Below are positions 22,391 through 36,440 of a stretch of 64,000 bases of DNA, in pieces. Under the pieces are notes generated by a model, which saw only the letters and a program-made list of their open reading frames with translations, was not told the origin of the DNA and made no database searches. Position 1 is the first letter of the stretch. Each line of letters starts with the position of its first letter. The DNA is from Gibbula magus. Lineage: Eukaryota; Mollusca; Gastropoda; Trochida; Trochidae. Location of the stretch: the NCBI GenBank assembly GCA_936450465.1, contig OW388301.1:18643523-18707522 (forward strand). The letters are read 5' to 3'. The position numbers were made by a program, and so were the translations under genes.

Positions 22391-25300
22391 ACCAATGACT
22401 ATTGCAAACTGTCAACTGTAAACGATTTGGCAATTGCTTAGTATGTGAATTGTTAGTCTTTAACTTACTGAATGATAATCATATTGAAATACCCTACCTA
22501 CAGCGGTAATGAAACTACAGAAAGTAACAGGCATTTTGTTACATAATGTAATGTTATGGTTGGGATGTCCTCCAAATTTAAAAAACTCTTAAACACTTAA
22601 TTTCATATATTCAGCTTATGATCTGGTTACACAGATACAAGTGAACAACAAACATCTTTCAATTAGGTTTTTGTTTCTAAGTCTTTGTCATGTATCACGT
22701 CCACTTCAACAACACTTCTCCTCCTTGTTCTGCCAAAATGTTATTCATTTACAACGCACAACAGTTAATATGAATGTTACGTTTTATCACTTTTTCTCAC
22801 ATGCTATTTATCAAATGCCTTGCCTTGAATAATAAATATATGAAACTATTAATTTATGGTAAGATGTCAATATTGCATTGAGTACCACACACACAATTAT
22901 TACTGTCATGTTAATATACGATGTTACACAATGATTCAACCGTTTCACATGTTTAATGTGTTTAATCGGTTCTATTTATAGATGTGTTTTTATATATTAA
23001 CATGTCAGTGCTAAATTACATGACACAAACAACAGTTTACTGTCAGATTAGGATATTGGCATTCACTTTATAGTCAGGGTAGATGACATTGATATTAAAG
23101 TTGCGCCAAAAGGTCTGTTCAAATGTAATCACCATAGAAGAAAAATCAAATTGTAAGTGGCTGTGAATATTCGTAAGCGTTTTAAATGAAGTCATGTAGG
23201 AGGCAATTTGCAACAAAAAAAAAGGGGGGGGGGGGGGCAATTTGGTAACATTACCTCATCTGGATGCTTGTTATTCGTTTCTTCGAATCAATTCACGAAT
23301 CATGTTCCAAAAGAGCAATGCTATTGTCACAACGGACTCAAACACCAATAACGTTACATGTTGGACGGGCTTTGAAGGCGTTTACGGACGTCAGATACGA
23401 CTTAACCTGATCATGGCTTTTCATTGGGTATTGAGACATCCGTATTACGCGGTCTATCACTCGTCACAGTACCACAACGTCTTCACTCGGTGCCGGGGCC
23501 AATGAAGGTCACATTAAATACTGACGGCAAGGTAGAATGCTGAAGAATACTGTTAACCAATGAATACATTCACACATAACACGTCAGTAGACAAGGCGGT
23601 TTCCCAGTTAAACCAACTCAATTATCTGTTAATGGAATAATCTCTCAGAATTAGGAAACAGGATCAGTCACAGTCAGTCTATTTCCACTGGTCTACGTGC
23701 CCAATAATTGTCACAATAAGACATATCACAGGGTTAGGCAGACAACAGTGCAAAGTATGTATCAAGCTGGCATCACAATTTGCGTTATTTACTGCAATTC
23801 AGAATAATTGATACCGGTATATGGTTATATAATCAGCCAAAACGTTTAGCAATATGTATTATAGTTCAGTATAACAGACACGAGTATCATTATTTCTGCA
23901 TGATCATTGTATGTATTGTATGTATGCTATACTGAACAATCATCATGGAGCTCTGCTTAACTGTTTTCAAGATCTGATCTGGAAGTGAAATTGTAAAAAG
24001 CCTTATCAGTTTTGCTCCGGAAGCTACATGGAAATAACTAATAAGGAAAGAAAGTCTCTACACATGATGATTGTTTCACATACCATGTTTCACTGAGCTA
24101 GGCCTTACAGTTTTTGAGTTCTGGTCCGGAAACGAAAATTTAAACGGCTAGAAATAAAATTCAAAAAAGTCGAAAACTCCCAAAAGGCACAACTACACAT
24201 GATGAATGTTCGACATGATACCAAGTTTAAATGAGCAAGGAATTACGGTTTATAAGTTATTGTCTAGAAAGGAAACCCGGACGGACTGACGGATAGACGG
24301 ACAGAAGTAACTTCCATATCCCCCCGACAACTTTCAATGACGATCAGCAACAATGTGTGCATCGAGGTATATGTACCTGTAAATTACGATTTAACCATAA
24401 TTCAGACTTGATATTACCATGTGTTTTATCTAACTTGGTATGTCATTGATCAAGTGCGCCTTAATAGCTAAATAACTAACACAAAGTAGTGTAATACGTT
24501 CACTTGGGACTACAATTAATTTGAAAATAATGTTGGTTTCTTTTTCTTAGAGATTTCATTTAAAAGTATTTCTTCAAATGGTTTGTATATATATGACTCT
24601 AACACCTGATTATGTGTGAGCTGTGAGTTTCGATTACTTAAAAATCGAACTTTTGATTCCAAGTTCACTTGAATGATCTCAATTAAACGTCAACTGTAAT
24701 TTACCAAGGTTGCTTCATCACATCCCATGTATTAATGGACGCATTAAACATTTTTTTGGAATGATACATGTATGATGTATTATACATATAATGTATTCAG
24801 AGAATTTTGTCAAATGAGACTAAGTGCAACCACTCCAGTCACACAGAATAGTGCATGGTCAACGCACATGCTAATTGTTTTTCTACTCGATGTACTCTAT
24901 TTCAGAGGAAAAGAGTTCTTTAGCACTTGAGTGATGGACAGGTTTAATAGCGAATCTTTCATTGTTTTTGCCAAATATCATTTCTGTCTCAGTGGGAAAG
25001 ACTTCGTAATATTTTCATGAGTGGCGCAAACATATAATCAACGTTCAATTGAAGGTACAAAATGTATGTCATGTGCCATAGTTAGATTATCATCTATACC
25101 ATATATTGCATTAACTATTCTGCCCTTTGTAAAAAGCCAGGATCCTTTAAACAGAACATATTTAGAACATGTATCCCTGATGTATTTTTTTTATAAACGT
25201 CGCATATACTTGATGTGAAGTCCAAAGGGACAAACAATAGCATTGGTAATATTATCTGTATAAAAAGATAAAACAAGATTCCCTGACATTAATGAAAACA

Positions 25301-25845
25301 TAACAAACTTGTGTTTTGAAGACACACTGTCAACTTTTCCGTTAATCCCTTTAGCTGTATCTGACGAATTTGTAAACTTTATTCAGTTGCAATGTTATTA
25401 GTTCTAGTGTACAGAAAGTCGACCCGGTATGCTTAAGCACATTCAGATTGATTAAATGTAATTTATTGAAGTACGTGATGGACGGTTGTCAAGTTGTCAA
25501 CTATAAACGTGATGATAAACAAATGCATGTACATAGCAGCAACAGGAGCATCAGGTTTATCATTACAAATATAAAAGAGAGGATTTACAATGGACAGGTA
25601 ATTGTCAGCTTCATTGTATGTTCAGTTTAAAGGATCATTATTATAAACACGATATCACAAACCTTTTTCAAATTAAAAAATTAAACTAATGTACATGGTT
25701 TGGTTCAGCCAAGCGAGTCCATTTCCCACCGAGTGGCCATGGTGATGTGTTCGAGTTAAAATTGCCGCTCGAAGGTAGTTCAATTGATCTAAATGAGGTA
25801 GCGATACCTAAACACGCAAAGTAAAGTTTTAAATATTATGCGATA
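22391..25845. other. Unit 1 non-coding stretch, highly alike in units 2 and 3
   Basis: No gene is supported. A ~90-codon plus frame at 23242-23505 (also 41321, 61828) lacks an ATG. Its between-unit differences are mostly amino-acid changing, and unit 1 has a 2-bp frameshift. Around 24270-24310 a GACGGAC-type run recalls a common invertebrate repeat end but has no clear boundaries. Confidence 0.5.
23215..23237 (+). repeat. A9-G14 homopolymer tract, unit 1
   Basis: A run followed by a G run. Unit 2 has A7-G16 (41294-41316) and unit 3 A8-G9 (61807-61823). This is replication slippage or assembly noise. Confidence 0.9.
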
Positions 25846-25859
25846 GTGGAATGGACAAC

Positions 25860-26125
25860 TATCTTGCTGTCTAAACTCTTAAATTATCAAGATACCTACA
25901 CATCTACCTCTCACACTGAAGAATTATTCCACACCACTGTCGTTTTATACGTCGCGCCATTTTCTTTGAAAACCAATAACCGTTTTCTATGGATACGGCT
26001 TATGAGGTCGTGTAATGAGATGTTTTACCGTTAATGTATCAATATATTGCAAAAACATTAATAATAAATGACAAAATTGAGAAAACATAATTTGCAAAAA
26101 ATGTGTTACAGCGCGTTCAAAAACA
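25860..26125. mobile_element. Degraded relative of TTAA MITE family B, unit 1
   Basis: The right end, AATTTGCAAAAAATGTGTTACAGCG, and an internal AGATGTTTTACC block resemble 1947-2301. The left end is not recognisable. In unit 2 the right part is deleted near 44010. Confidence 0.5.
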
Positions 26126-26943
26126 TCAATCAAATTTATTGAGTAACAAATGACTTGCTCATGCAGAATGCATGCAATAACACTGTGGGGAATACTTTGA
26201 ATCTACTGAGAATAGTTGTACTATATGGATGTTATTAAGACCCTACCAACCACTATTTGGGGAAATGGCACACTATTTTTGTAAATAGGGATAAGTTCCT
26301 CTCAATTGATACGCGAAAAGAAAAACACAGTTTTAAAGATTGATCACTACGAAATTTTTGCCGATGCTATGCATATCTTTAAGACTCTTTTAACTACAAT
26401 ACATTTCATGGAAATCAATAGCATGGAAAAATAAAACTCAGTTATTGGTGTGTAACCACCCTTCAATAATTTTTTTTAGGACACCTTACGTGTATATGGA
26501 TGAGAAGCAATGGTAATATGTAACAGTTCATTCATTTGATATGGGGAACAGAGAAAACGTACCATATATTATAACACTGATCACCACAGTGGTTACTTGT
26601 CAAAATTCTCAGGTAAATGGTTGGGAACATATGTTTTACCTGTAAGAGTAAACGAACTATATCAATGGCCAGACAGTGCCAAGATTGTTTATTGTAAACA
26701 GTGTTTTAATGTATGACCAGTTTTGTGGTCAGTCGGTGCGAACATGTTATGATTGAATACTTTATGAACTGCTTTCATGTTTGATTAGCTTTTTGGACAG
26801 TACATGGGAACATGTGTTTTCTCCATTAAGTTTATATTAAATGCTAAGTTATGAGAAATAAACATAGGTCACTTATAATCCACTTTTGAAGCAAACATCT
26901 CACCTCTGCACATATTGCGACACCTTTGTCTTAAGTTTTTTAA

Positions 26944-27296
26944 AGGGGCTGTAACACGTTTTTGCAAATTTTATTGTTTCAAATTTCCCATTTATAATGA
27001 TAGTTTATGTCATTTAAATCAACTTAAAAGGGTAAAACATCTTATTACACAAACCAATTATCCGTAGTGGTAATAATGATGTTGCGTATAAAGCAAAAAT
27101 TGCATGGCGGCCATTTTATTGTGAACACAATTTATTATTTCGAATTTAAAAAACGATTCCCTTGGCTTTACCGAACCATGTACACTCATTTTCAACTTGA
27201 TATTTCGAAGAGGGAAGGGTGTTTTACTATTGGTGACATTATTTTTCAAATACATTTCATCGACTTATTTGAGCGAATAAACGTGCTACTGCCCCT
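26944..27296. mobile_element. TTAA-flanked MITE, family B, unit 1
   Basis: 353 bp between TTAA at 26940-26943 and 27297-27300, in reverse orientation to 1947-2301. The inverted ends start AGGGGCTGTAACACG and AGGGGCAGTAGCACG. The frames on both strands at 27058-27300 are shadows of this element. Confidence 0.85.
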
Positions 27297-27300
27297 TTAA

Positions 27301-30090
27301 GTCAGTGAAGGTTCGGATGAGATGATTAATTGAAATTCAGCCTAATACCAGCAAGGGTTTCAATCGACTTCACAGATAATAGAAATTCATATTTCCTGTC
27401 GCCATGGTGTAAGTGACACATGCTTGATGTAAAATCTGATTTATTTGCAAAATGTTCATAACTGTTTATTTCATATTAAATTTTCTAGTGAATGTTGAGT
27501 CATTTACATCGAATAAACACCTGGACGTGATAGTGAAATGATTTAATGATGTAAAATTTGATTTATCTGTAAAATAAAACATTAACGTTTTCATCCAGAA
27601 ATATATATTTTATATTCAATTTTATATTGAATGTGTAATCATCATCATCATCGTAAACTAATAATATTGTTTAATGTGTAAAACCGTAAAAGAAATAACA
27701 ATAAATTCAGACTTTGAAATTTAAGAGATACACTTTCTGCTGATTTGATCAAACAATTTCATGTGACAGGTTTTCTCATAAACACGAAATTGACATTTGA
27801 AAAGGATAACCTTCATACTTCGAAGTTTATACAATATAACCCGCAGGACTACTTTATCACTCTAAAGACCTTCAAACAAGAATTATATTTGTATTTCGAT
27901 TACAATTTAAATGAATACAGCATGTTAGAACCATAAATTTAATACTTTTATATATTTCCTGCGAACTTCGTTTTGCGCATGGTGACACATGAGCGATGCA
28001 GTACTATATTGGGCAGAGCTTAACGCCTGATCTAAGGCAAGACGAAACATGTGTTTAATATGTATGCACTGTATGAGTTTTGCATTTATTTTCTTTTTTA
28101 AAATTTTATTTACAGATGGAAACTTCTCTTAAATTGCAACGTTTGCATTTATTAGAAATAGATTTCATAATGGGTTTGTTCACTGACAAGCTACGGCATT
28201 TATACTAGTTAATTTGCACTTTTCAAACCGTTTAAAAACTAGTGAACAAACTTATTATGAAATCTAAATCTTAAATTTTAGATATTGATCATGTGTTTTC
28301 CAAAAATGTAACTTGAATTGGCACATAATCTAAATATGAATTATATACACGTTTATGAGGAGATTGTCAGTAAATACATTGTCTAGACAACAATGTTTGA
28401 CTGTCAACACATTCAATTAACATTTCTATCAAACTTCTCTGGAGCCAGCGAGTGACCGATCTTTCAAGTTTCACTTTATCATGTTTTATCTACAACTGAA
28501 GTATCAACAGGGTCTGTATATTTCACTTCCAGTATTCCTGTAAACGACCGAATTCGAAGTCAGTGTCATTATTTGATATATCCAGGGTAAACAAAAGAAA
28601 TGAATAAGTAATTAATAATATGAAGTATTTTTCCATTTGCTTTGTCGGTCAGAGACCTAATTTTTATGTGCTGATACGTTCTCTTATAATTACGTTCCTT
28701 TTGATAAAAATAACGAGGTTCAACTTGCATCGCAATTTTGTTTTAACGGAATATTGGCTTGTATTATGCTCACTGTAAAAGCAAATTATAATGAAAATGT
28801 GTATAACTGTCCTACAGACACATTCAAATGTAAAACAATATCCTTATTTTATTTAATGCCATTCACCTAGCTACACTCACATCAGTTACTACAACAAGCA
28901 AATATCTATGTTATGTTCTCTATATTCAAAAGTGTAGATAACTTTAAGGCTAATTGAAAAAAGTGTTTATTATCTTAATACTGACACTTGTGACTGTGTG
29001 TATGTGTTTTAGTAGACAGGGTAATATTTACATATACATGACATGAATTAGAGATACGTTAGTAATATGAGTGAGATGATTTAATGTCAATCCCTGTTTA
29101 TCCCACAAGACTGATAAATCATGTACAACAAATCTCCCACGGCATGCCTATATAAATGCAAATAACTTGTATAGCTTGATCATGAAATGTTTAAGTCACT
29201 CTACGGTACATGTACAAATATGATAGGAAAAGAATGACCATAAAATGAAACATTAAAATTGATCAATTATATATTTCATAATCAACATCGTAGTTCTGGT
29301 ATTGATGAAGTAGTTTGGCAGTTACATGTGATGTATCTGCTAGTAGCGTCAGATCATTAGGACTAGGATATTTAAATTAGTTGTCGTCTCTTTAGCTTAA
29401 AAACCACAATCCTGTGAACATATTTTTAAATCATGCACCCATGCAACCCTTGATATACTGGAGGAAACATGGGGCACGCAACAAGCATTTTCTTTATTCT
29501 TCCTCAAAATCGAATTGCACTAGAACAATGACATCTTCGATATGGTGCTCGGAAAAAAGTAACAGGAAAAACAGTAACGGACAAAAGTAACAGTTTTTTT
29601 TATGTTATAGCCCACTTGGTGGAGAAGCATTACCAATTGCAGAATGGCGCCCATTCGACCCTCATTATTAATGATTGAAGTGATGTTCTTTGTACATGTT
29701 TGTACATATCCCTGGCTAAGAGAGACATTGAATAAAAGTCACAGGGACCCCATCCTCTGTCTGTGTTAATCTACCAACTAAACTGTTACATCGTTGAATG
29801 ATCTCATGGTTAAGCCTGTGGAACTACAGAGATTCTCCGCTCCTTGTAACTATACGAATGAAAACTAAATGTTGTTCACCATGAAGTGATGATACACTTA
29901 AGTTTTATGTTATCATTATACTTTATTTATAAAATGCTTCAATGCAAATTCTGAACATTGTATACCATATGCAAATATCCACTTATGTTTTATAGCACAC
30001 ATTCGTTCTTGAAGATCCTGACGTCCTTTAAAATCATAAAATAGATCATTAACTTCAACAGCAATGTTTCACACGTCTCTTGAAGGAGAC
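27301..30090. other. Unit 1 right part, no gene seen
   Basis: AT-rich DNA matching 45113-48447 of unit 2. Short frames such as 27745-27936 are broken in the other unit. A GTAACAG-rich patch lies near 29550-29600. Confidence 0.45.
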
Positions 30091-30204
30091 CTGGACCAAT
30101 ATTTTCGAAGCTCTCTTAGCGCTAAGATAGTCGTTAGTGCCATACATTAATATCGACTTACGACTATCTTAGAACTAAGGCAGCTTCGAAAACATTGGCC
30201 CTGG
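30091..30204. mobile_element. Short fold-back element, unit 1
   Basis: Two ~50-bp arms (about 30091-30140 and 30153-30204) are imperfect reverse complements, with shared blocks TTTTCGAAGCT and CTAAGATAGTCGT. The design is that of a small palindromic MITE. The unit-2 copy is 48448-48553. Confidence 0.65.
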
Positions 30205-30281
30205 TAATTGGAGTCTATGATAATAGATGCTTGAATAGAAAGAAAGGCCAACATTGAACTGTATTGTAAAGAATACAAATA

Positions 30282-30801
30282 CAGTCAGACCTCGATAATC
30301 AGAAAACATCAAAAACGTTCGGATAGTGAAATGTTCGGACTACTGAAATGAACCAAACAAGATGGATTTGATTACCTTTGAATCCACAGACAGACGAGAA
30401 CGCATTTAGAATATCAAATGAGTGTGACACGCTGGATATTTATAACTATCACACAAAATGAGAAATTTCAATATATTACAATCACTAACTACTGACACAC
30501 AATGTAAAACATTACAATTTATTATAATCACAAACTAATGATACGTTCAACTCCTGTGTTAACCCACTGTCATTGTAATTTACCGATCCAATCAGTGTGA
30601 TGATCGGTTGTCAACGGACTAATGAAGAAGAAATAGTTGTAATTAACCAATCCGTTACGGCTAAATGGCGTTCGGATTCGGAACGGATTAATCAATCAAC
30701 ATTCAATGAGTTCATATAGCGATTAGTTTGGTTACAGTTTGCTACCGTTCTGACACTGCGAGATTCGGACTATCGGTGGCCGGACTATCGCGGCTTGACT
30801 G
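30282..30801. mobile_element. pogo/Tigger-like MITE at the unit 1/unit 2 junction
   Basis: 520 bp between TA at 30280-30281 and 30802-30803. The ends are CAGTCAGACCTCGATAATC and the inverse of CAGTCAAGCCGCGATAGTC. That terminal style and TA target are typical of pogo/Tigger elements. There is no transposase frame. The next unit starts directly after the right-hand TA. Confidence 0.82.
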
Positions 30802-31576
30802 TAGTCAAAATAATATCTTATATTTTAACTAACATTATGTGGTTATTTCAAAACATTAAGTGCAGAATTTGGTTCGTTTGTTGGGCCAATATACTAGACA
30901 GTTCCGATCTCAACGGCAGTAAAGTTGTTTAAGTCCCAGAAACTCTTTACTCTGATGTGACGTAGACATCCAAAGAAAGGCCAATTTTAAGATTTACTTG
31001 TAGCGTAGAAGGGTATTGCAACACTAGCAATTGGCGCCAGAACGTCCAGTGTCTTGGTTACCCCAAAAGAAAGATCATAACCGGCCGCTTTACATGACCC
31101 TTGTGTAATATAAGCTAGAGTCCGGTGGCAGGGACCGATAAGTGTGCATTGCAGTATGTACAAAGTTGGTTTGCTGTTTCTTTACCTCTGTGTGCTCTTC
31201 AAGAATCTGAATGATGCCACTCTGTCATCATTGGGCAATCCGCACAATATGCAAATTAAGGCCGCCATTACTGAACATCCTGTTTTCGTCAATATCTCAG
31301 TAACTATGCATGATATCAAATTAATGTTGGTGTCTATCCCCATGTCTAGAGGGGTAATGAATCAGATTAAGCATAATCAGCATATATTATTGTTGTGATC
31401 TTTACTGAAAAGGTTTTACATACCGCAATGCAAGGTTGTCCAAAAATTAGGGGTTTGGCAACCGGACAATGTGTCTCAATATGAGCTCCCACGCCATCAG
31501 AGGAGCATTCAGGAATAACAAATAAATTCTGCAAGGATTCCTCATCTCGATATCGGCTCCGCTTTCGTGAAAGAAG

Positions 31577-31907
31577 GGGGGCGGGATAGTGCAGTGGTTA
31601 GCGCGTTCGGCTTTGGATCAAGAGGTCCAGGGTTCGAATCCCACCGGGGGCACGGCAACTTTTTCTGCAGTAGAGAACTGTTCTACACGCAGTAAGGTTT
31701 GGGTGCTAAGCTGCACTGAATTTCAGCATAGAACCACCCATGGTTCGCTAGTTCCAGCCGTTGCTCGCAGGTTTCAGTGCAATGCATAGCCACATGGTGT
31801 TGCAGGCTTTCTCCCTGCAATCATACTGGCAGCCGTGATATAAGTGAAATACTCTTGAAAGCGGCGTAAAACCCTAACTTTCACACTCACTCATTCACTC
31901 ACTCACT
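31577..31907 (+). mobile_element. tRNA-derived SINE, unit 2
   Basis: 331 bp between CGTGAAAGAAG repeats at 31566-31576 and 31908-31918. The A box reads TAGTGCAGTGG (one change from unit 1) and the B box is intact. The tail is longer than in unit 1, with ACTC units interrupted by ATTC. Confidence 0.92.
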
Positions 31908-34251
31908 CGTGAAAGAAGACATTGCAATGATCAGAAGGGGCCATATGTGGGAAAACGTTTGACAACAAGCAGCTTCCGGGTGTACATATCAGCACTGCCC
32001 ACACCGATAATTAACCCATGTGACCAATACTGGAATCAATTAAGAAACCTTTTATGAATAGTCTGTGTACACAACCAAAGATGGGTCACAGGTCTCACGA
32101 CCTTAACAAAACTATGTTCATCTTCTTCAGTACAAAAAGCACTGGGAAGCTAACATGTGTACAGTCGCCTTTTCAAAAGGGATTTGTAGATGTGGGGTCC
32201 ATGTGAAAGTGACTCCATAAACAATGCGATGTTGGATTCTTGTAGTGCTCCTGGGCCCACTTGCACACATCCCCATTTACTAAAGTCGCCCTCAGCGGTT
32301 ACAATAGGGTAGCGGTAAGATAGGGGCCTATGATTTTTTTTATATCTAGAATGTCCTAAGTCAAATCCTAGAAAGCTTTAATCTTTTGATTATTAATTGT
32401 AGATTATCTACCTCAAGGGACCTGCCCTAAAGCATATATTCGGTTTTTTCCAAGGTACTGAAATATTGTACACATGGTGTACATGTTTCACGAACACATT
32501 TGTTTTCAAAAGTGACTAGGGACGTAGGACTTTCTTTTTATTCTTTATTGAAAGAAATAATGACTATAGATGAGTACATGCTAATTTTTAAAACCCTTTG
32601 GGGTGTATGTCATGGCGCAACTTGTCCGTCCGTCCGTACCGAAAATGACACCATTAACATTAACAAATCAAGTTCCAAATGTTAAATTTATTTTACATGG
32701 GTTTTAGAGACATAATGTTGAATCCATGTTTACTGGATTAAATAATATGCGTCGGTGTAGCCATATCACGTGTATATGTCAATAAAGAGCGAAAGGAACG
32801 AGGGCCTTCTTAATATTTCCTTCAACAAATACTGATGACTAGATTTGTCACACATAACTATTCGACAGGCAAGATATACATGAACCATAAGATAAGGTAA
32901 CCCACTGTACCTTCTGTGAGCGCCAGGCGGCAGTATTCCCATTCTTCCGAATAGCTATCGGATGCTACCAAATTAATCCCAAATGAAGGAGTGTTGACAA
33001 ATGTACCTCATCACGGAACTGGTAAAGTGGTAATAATATACTTTGCAGAGAAGCAGTCAGCCACTAGAGACTATTAACATTATTCTAGCCATTCCAAAAT
33101 GTGCCGGGGTCGTCACGCTCTTTCACGTTGTGTGATTAAACATTTGATGGACATGGGCCAAGTTAAAGTAAATGGCAATATTAGCTTTCATAAAAATGTA
33201 TTTGCACCACAAATCTTTAATGTCTGTGAAGCGGAGCTCCCTGATACAACTGAACTAAATGTATTTGACTTATCCAAACTAAATTGTCCTAATATGATTT
33301 TATGTTAGATCATCAAAATTTTACACCAAAAGCTTATATTTAATATTTTAAGCAATTTTGGAAAAGAACGTCATTTACTTGCCGCGATTGTATTGGTGAC
33401 TGACTGACTGGATAAAATGAGGTTCGAAAATTAATGGTATAAAAATAATCAATATATATATATTAAACTGGTATTTCTTGATACGTTGCTGGAAATCATG
33501 GTCCTTTCCGTCTTTTTTTGCGTAGCTTTAGTTTAAAAAATTTACCAAAAATCTAACAGCAAACCGCATTTGTTATTTCTTGGTACCAAAGTGTATAGAA
33601 TCTTAATTTAGAAGATAAGAGTCGTAGTAACGCGTCGCACTTTTGCTGGGTGATTTGTTGAACGACATGCGCGTTTAATGACCCTTTATTGTGATTTGTC
33701 TCCTGGATATAGGATATAAATTAAGTCTGAGAGTATATACATTCAGTTCAGGAAGGTTTATTGTTCTATTGTGGAAATGTGTGTGCCGTGTGCATGATTG
33801 GCCTCTCAAAAATAACATGATGTCTATCCTCAAACCTTTAAGCTTCTTCTCTCCAAAAACCAGTATTTCTAGAAAGCTAAAATTGTGGGAACATTATAAT
33901 TTTTTTGGAAACTCAGTTTTGTAAATTTCATTACATTATTCATAAAATTTAGAGCGTGACAGGGATGTACGCACTTTTAAGTGCTTGATATGTATTAGAT
34001 TATCTGTTCGTGAGCTTTCAATCGCAAACAAGCTTTCATTGTCATGTCTTTATTGCCAACTTGGGAAAACTGTAGCTTTTCCAATCTAGATCACAGTCCA
34101 TTTAATCATGTCCTTGCGTTTTAAAACTTAAAGCTGAAGAGTACGAAAGCTTATGTGAAATCGGTAATTGAATGTGTATGCTCAAATGGGGACTATTATG
34201 TTTACCTGAAAAATATTACAGTTCAAACAAAGAATTTTGGACAAAATCATG

Positions 34252-34381
34252 CACAGGAGAAACATTGGTGTAATCCGCTTGCTGGATCCTTCCGTGTTCC
34301 TCCGGATTCTTCAAGATCCGCCATAATTTGGGAGAATCCGTAAGGATCTGGCAGATGGATTCCACCACTTTTTGTCCTCCT
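34252..34381. mobile_element. Old 130-bp palindromic MITE, unit 2
   Basis: Unit-2 counterpart of 12849-12978, with a few substitutions. It predates the duplication. Confidence 0.75.
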
Positions 34382-35563
34382 ATGATGATTAAATCTGTAT
34401 TTAAACATTGTGCCCATAACATTTATAATGCTTAATGGACAAATAGAGGATGACAGGTTTAGGTTCCTCTCAAGTACGAAAAGTATTAGAAATGTTTAAG
34501 TCCTTTGGCAAATATCATCTGAACAATTAACATTTTAAATCGTATGCTATTTTATTGAGCTATTGGCCAAATACCTCTGTTTTTATTGATATTTTTGAAA
34601 CGTTCACAGTTTATGCTTAAAAGCTTCAGGTTTTATAAATGATACATGGATAAACATGAAGGCACATTCCAATTTGCAGTTTTGAAAAAAAGAAAGTTCA
34701 TTTATGTGAAAACTTTTGAATTTGAGGATGTTCTTTCAGAATTTGAGCAAGAGTGTTGCTTTTCAGTGTTTTGCAATTGTTCTGTGAACTCGAATCTTAA
34801 TCCAAAATATATCTTACTTGTGTTCTGATATTTAAATGGAATTTAGCTTTTTGAACTGAATTTAGTTTGGTAAAATAAGATCATCTTTGTAATGGAACAT
34901 ATATAAACGGATTAAGGTAAAACACAAGGTATTTATTTAAGTCCTACCCAATACTTGTCATGATTTTGAGATTACATTAGCAAAATAAATTAGAGGATAC
35001 TTTCTTAGCTTTATGCTGTTATGTTCTATGATGTTAAGGAAAGTCTACTTAAACCCTTGTAATGTACATTATTGCTTTAGATATTCTATTGTCATTATGT
35101 CGTGATGTTGAAATGTGTTCTTTTGATTTCGTTATCACCACTTAAACAGTCGATAACTGAGAAAAATAACAAAGCATAAGACGACCTAGAGCTCTTCTTG
35201 TCATCTACCGTTCCTACAGATATTGTTCCATAAATGTTAACATTCATAACCTTTCTGTGTGAGAATAACACTACACTCTTTCTCTATTAGGCTGCATAAA
35301 TAATTTTTTCTCAGGCAAATACATTTCAAAAGTGATGAGGGCGTTTGTTCTTTTAATTTCTGAATTTAATTTCTTATCTGTTTAACGACGAGGAAGGAGT
35401 ACATTTTCTTTTTCCCCATCAAAGTATGCCATAGAAGTAATAGAAGTGCATAAATCCGTTTCTGCAAACCCATATATTGGGTGCACAAATGGATTTTATG
35501 GTTTATAAAAATTGATTCTTCATTTATTTTTTTAAATGACTATAAAATGTTGTAGCGCACACA

Positions 35564-35800
35564 CAAAAAAACTGATGCACCGATGCCAACACTTCCTATT
35601 AATCTGTCTTCAAGACGCGTCGGCATTTTGCTGGGTGATTTGTTGACGGACATTCGCGTTTTATGTCCCTTTATAGCGATTTGTCGCCTGGATATAGGAC
35701 ATAAATTAAGTTTGACAGTATAATGAATTGAGGAAGGTTTATTGTTCTCTTGTGGAGATGTGTGTGCCGTGTGTAAAAAAAAACTGATGCACAGATGCCC
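35564..35800 (+). repeat. Internal duplication with direct repeats, unit 2
   Basis: Counterpart of 14162-14402. The insert is slightly shorter and the flanking repeat is retained. Confidence 0.65.
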
Positions 35801-36247
35801 GAGAAACATTTACCTTGTTTAGTTAGCGGTAATAGTTTCAAAATAAACATGTATGGTATATAACACAGTCGTGTCAGTTGTGTCACAACGAGTGTTTTTA
35901 AGCAATATTTGTCTAGATCTTATTTGTTGCTCGTCCCTAATGGAACATGAAGCCGTTAAGGGACCCACTAATGCGGTAGGGCATTACACGGAGCATGTGA
36001 TACAAATTTACAACAACATATGTTGTTTCTCAGGTTGGCAGAAGCTAAGCAGCATCAGCAAAAACAATTGCCTGGAAGTACAAACAAACAAATACAAGAT
36101 ATCGCAAATTCTTTTAAACTTTGGTATATTTTTCTTCAAATTAGACACTCATTCATAAAGCAAAGTTCTACTAAGCTGAATAACCTGACAAATTCACATA
36201 AATCGCTTCATATAGAATATTTACAAAATGTTCAATGAATTCAAGGA

Positions 36248-36440
36248 AATGATGAGGTGAGGCGAGTTGGGATTTAAGGTCGCTTTCAAGAATATTTCAC
36301 TTATATCACGGCTGCTTGTATTATTGCAGGGAGAAAGCTGGCAACACCAAGTAGCTCTGCATTGCAGTGAAACTTGTGAACATCGGCTGGAACAAGCGAA
36401 CCATGGGTGCTTGTACCTCACTGACATTCGGTGAAGCACT
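36248..36440 (-). mobile_element. Inverted SINE remnant, unit 2
   Basis: Counterpart of 15943-16135. The 72-codon frame 36221-36439 is its translation. Confidence 0.75.

Larger units (their letters stand above)
9256..30803. repeat. Tandem array unit 1 (about 21.5 kb)
   Basis: The GTCAAAATAATATCTTATAT start recurs at 30807 and 49139, and landmarks follow in the same order in all three units. The left edge coincides with the TA that bounds the pogo-like MITE at the other two junctions. Private features are a 983-bp LINE insertion (21401-22383), an extra ~235 bp near 25142-25380, and small losses near 19775, 23175 and 24985. Contents are SINE, old palindromic MITE, an internal 195-bp duplication, inverted SINE remnant, TTAA MITEs and pogo-like MITE. 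No convincing gene lies in it. Confidence 0.9.

Noticed and set aside
23242..23505. About 90-codon frame present in all three units
   Set aside because: No ATG, a 2-bp frameshift in unit 1, and differences between units that mostly change amino acids, so no sign of protein-level constraint.
31144..31398. 84-codon plus-strand frame conserved in units 2 and 3, partly in unit 1
   Set aside because: Unit 1 lacks part of the frame, and the surrounding non-coding DNA is just as conserved; no splice signals or family resemblance.
31589..31789. 66-codon frame repeated in units 2 and 3 (also 49923-50123)
   Set aside because: It spans the tRNA-derived SINE, starting in the A-box region; not a gene.
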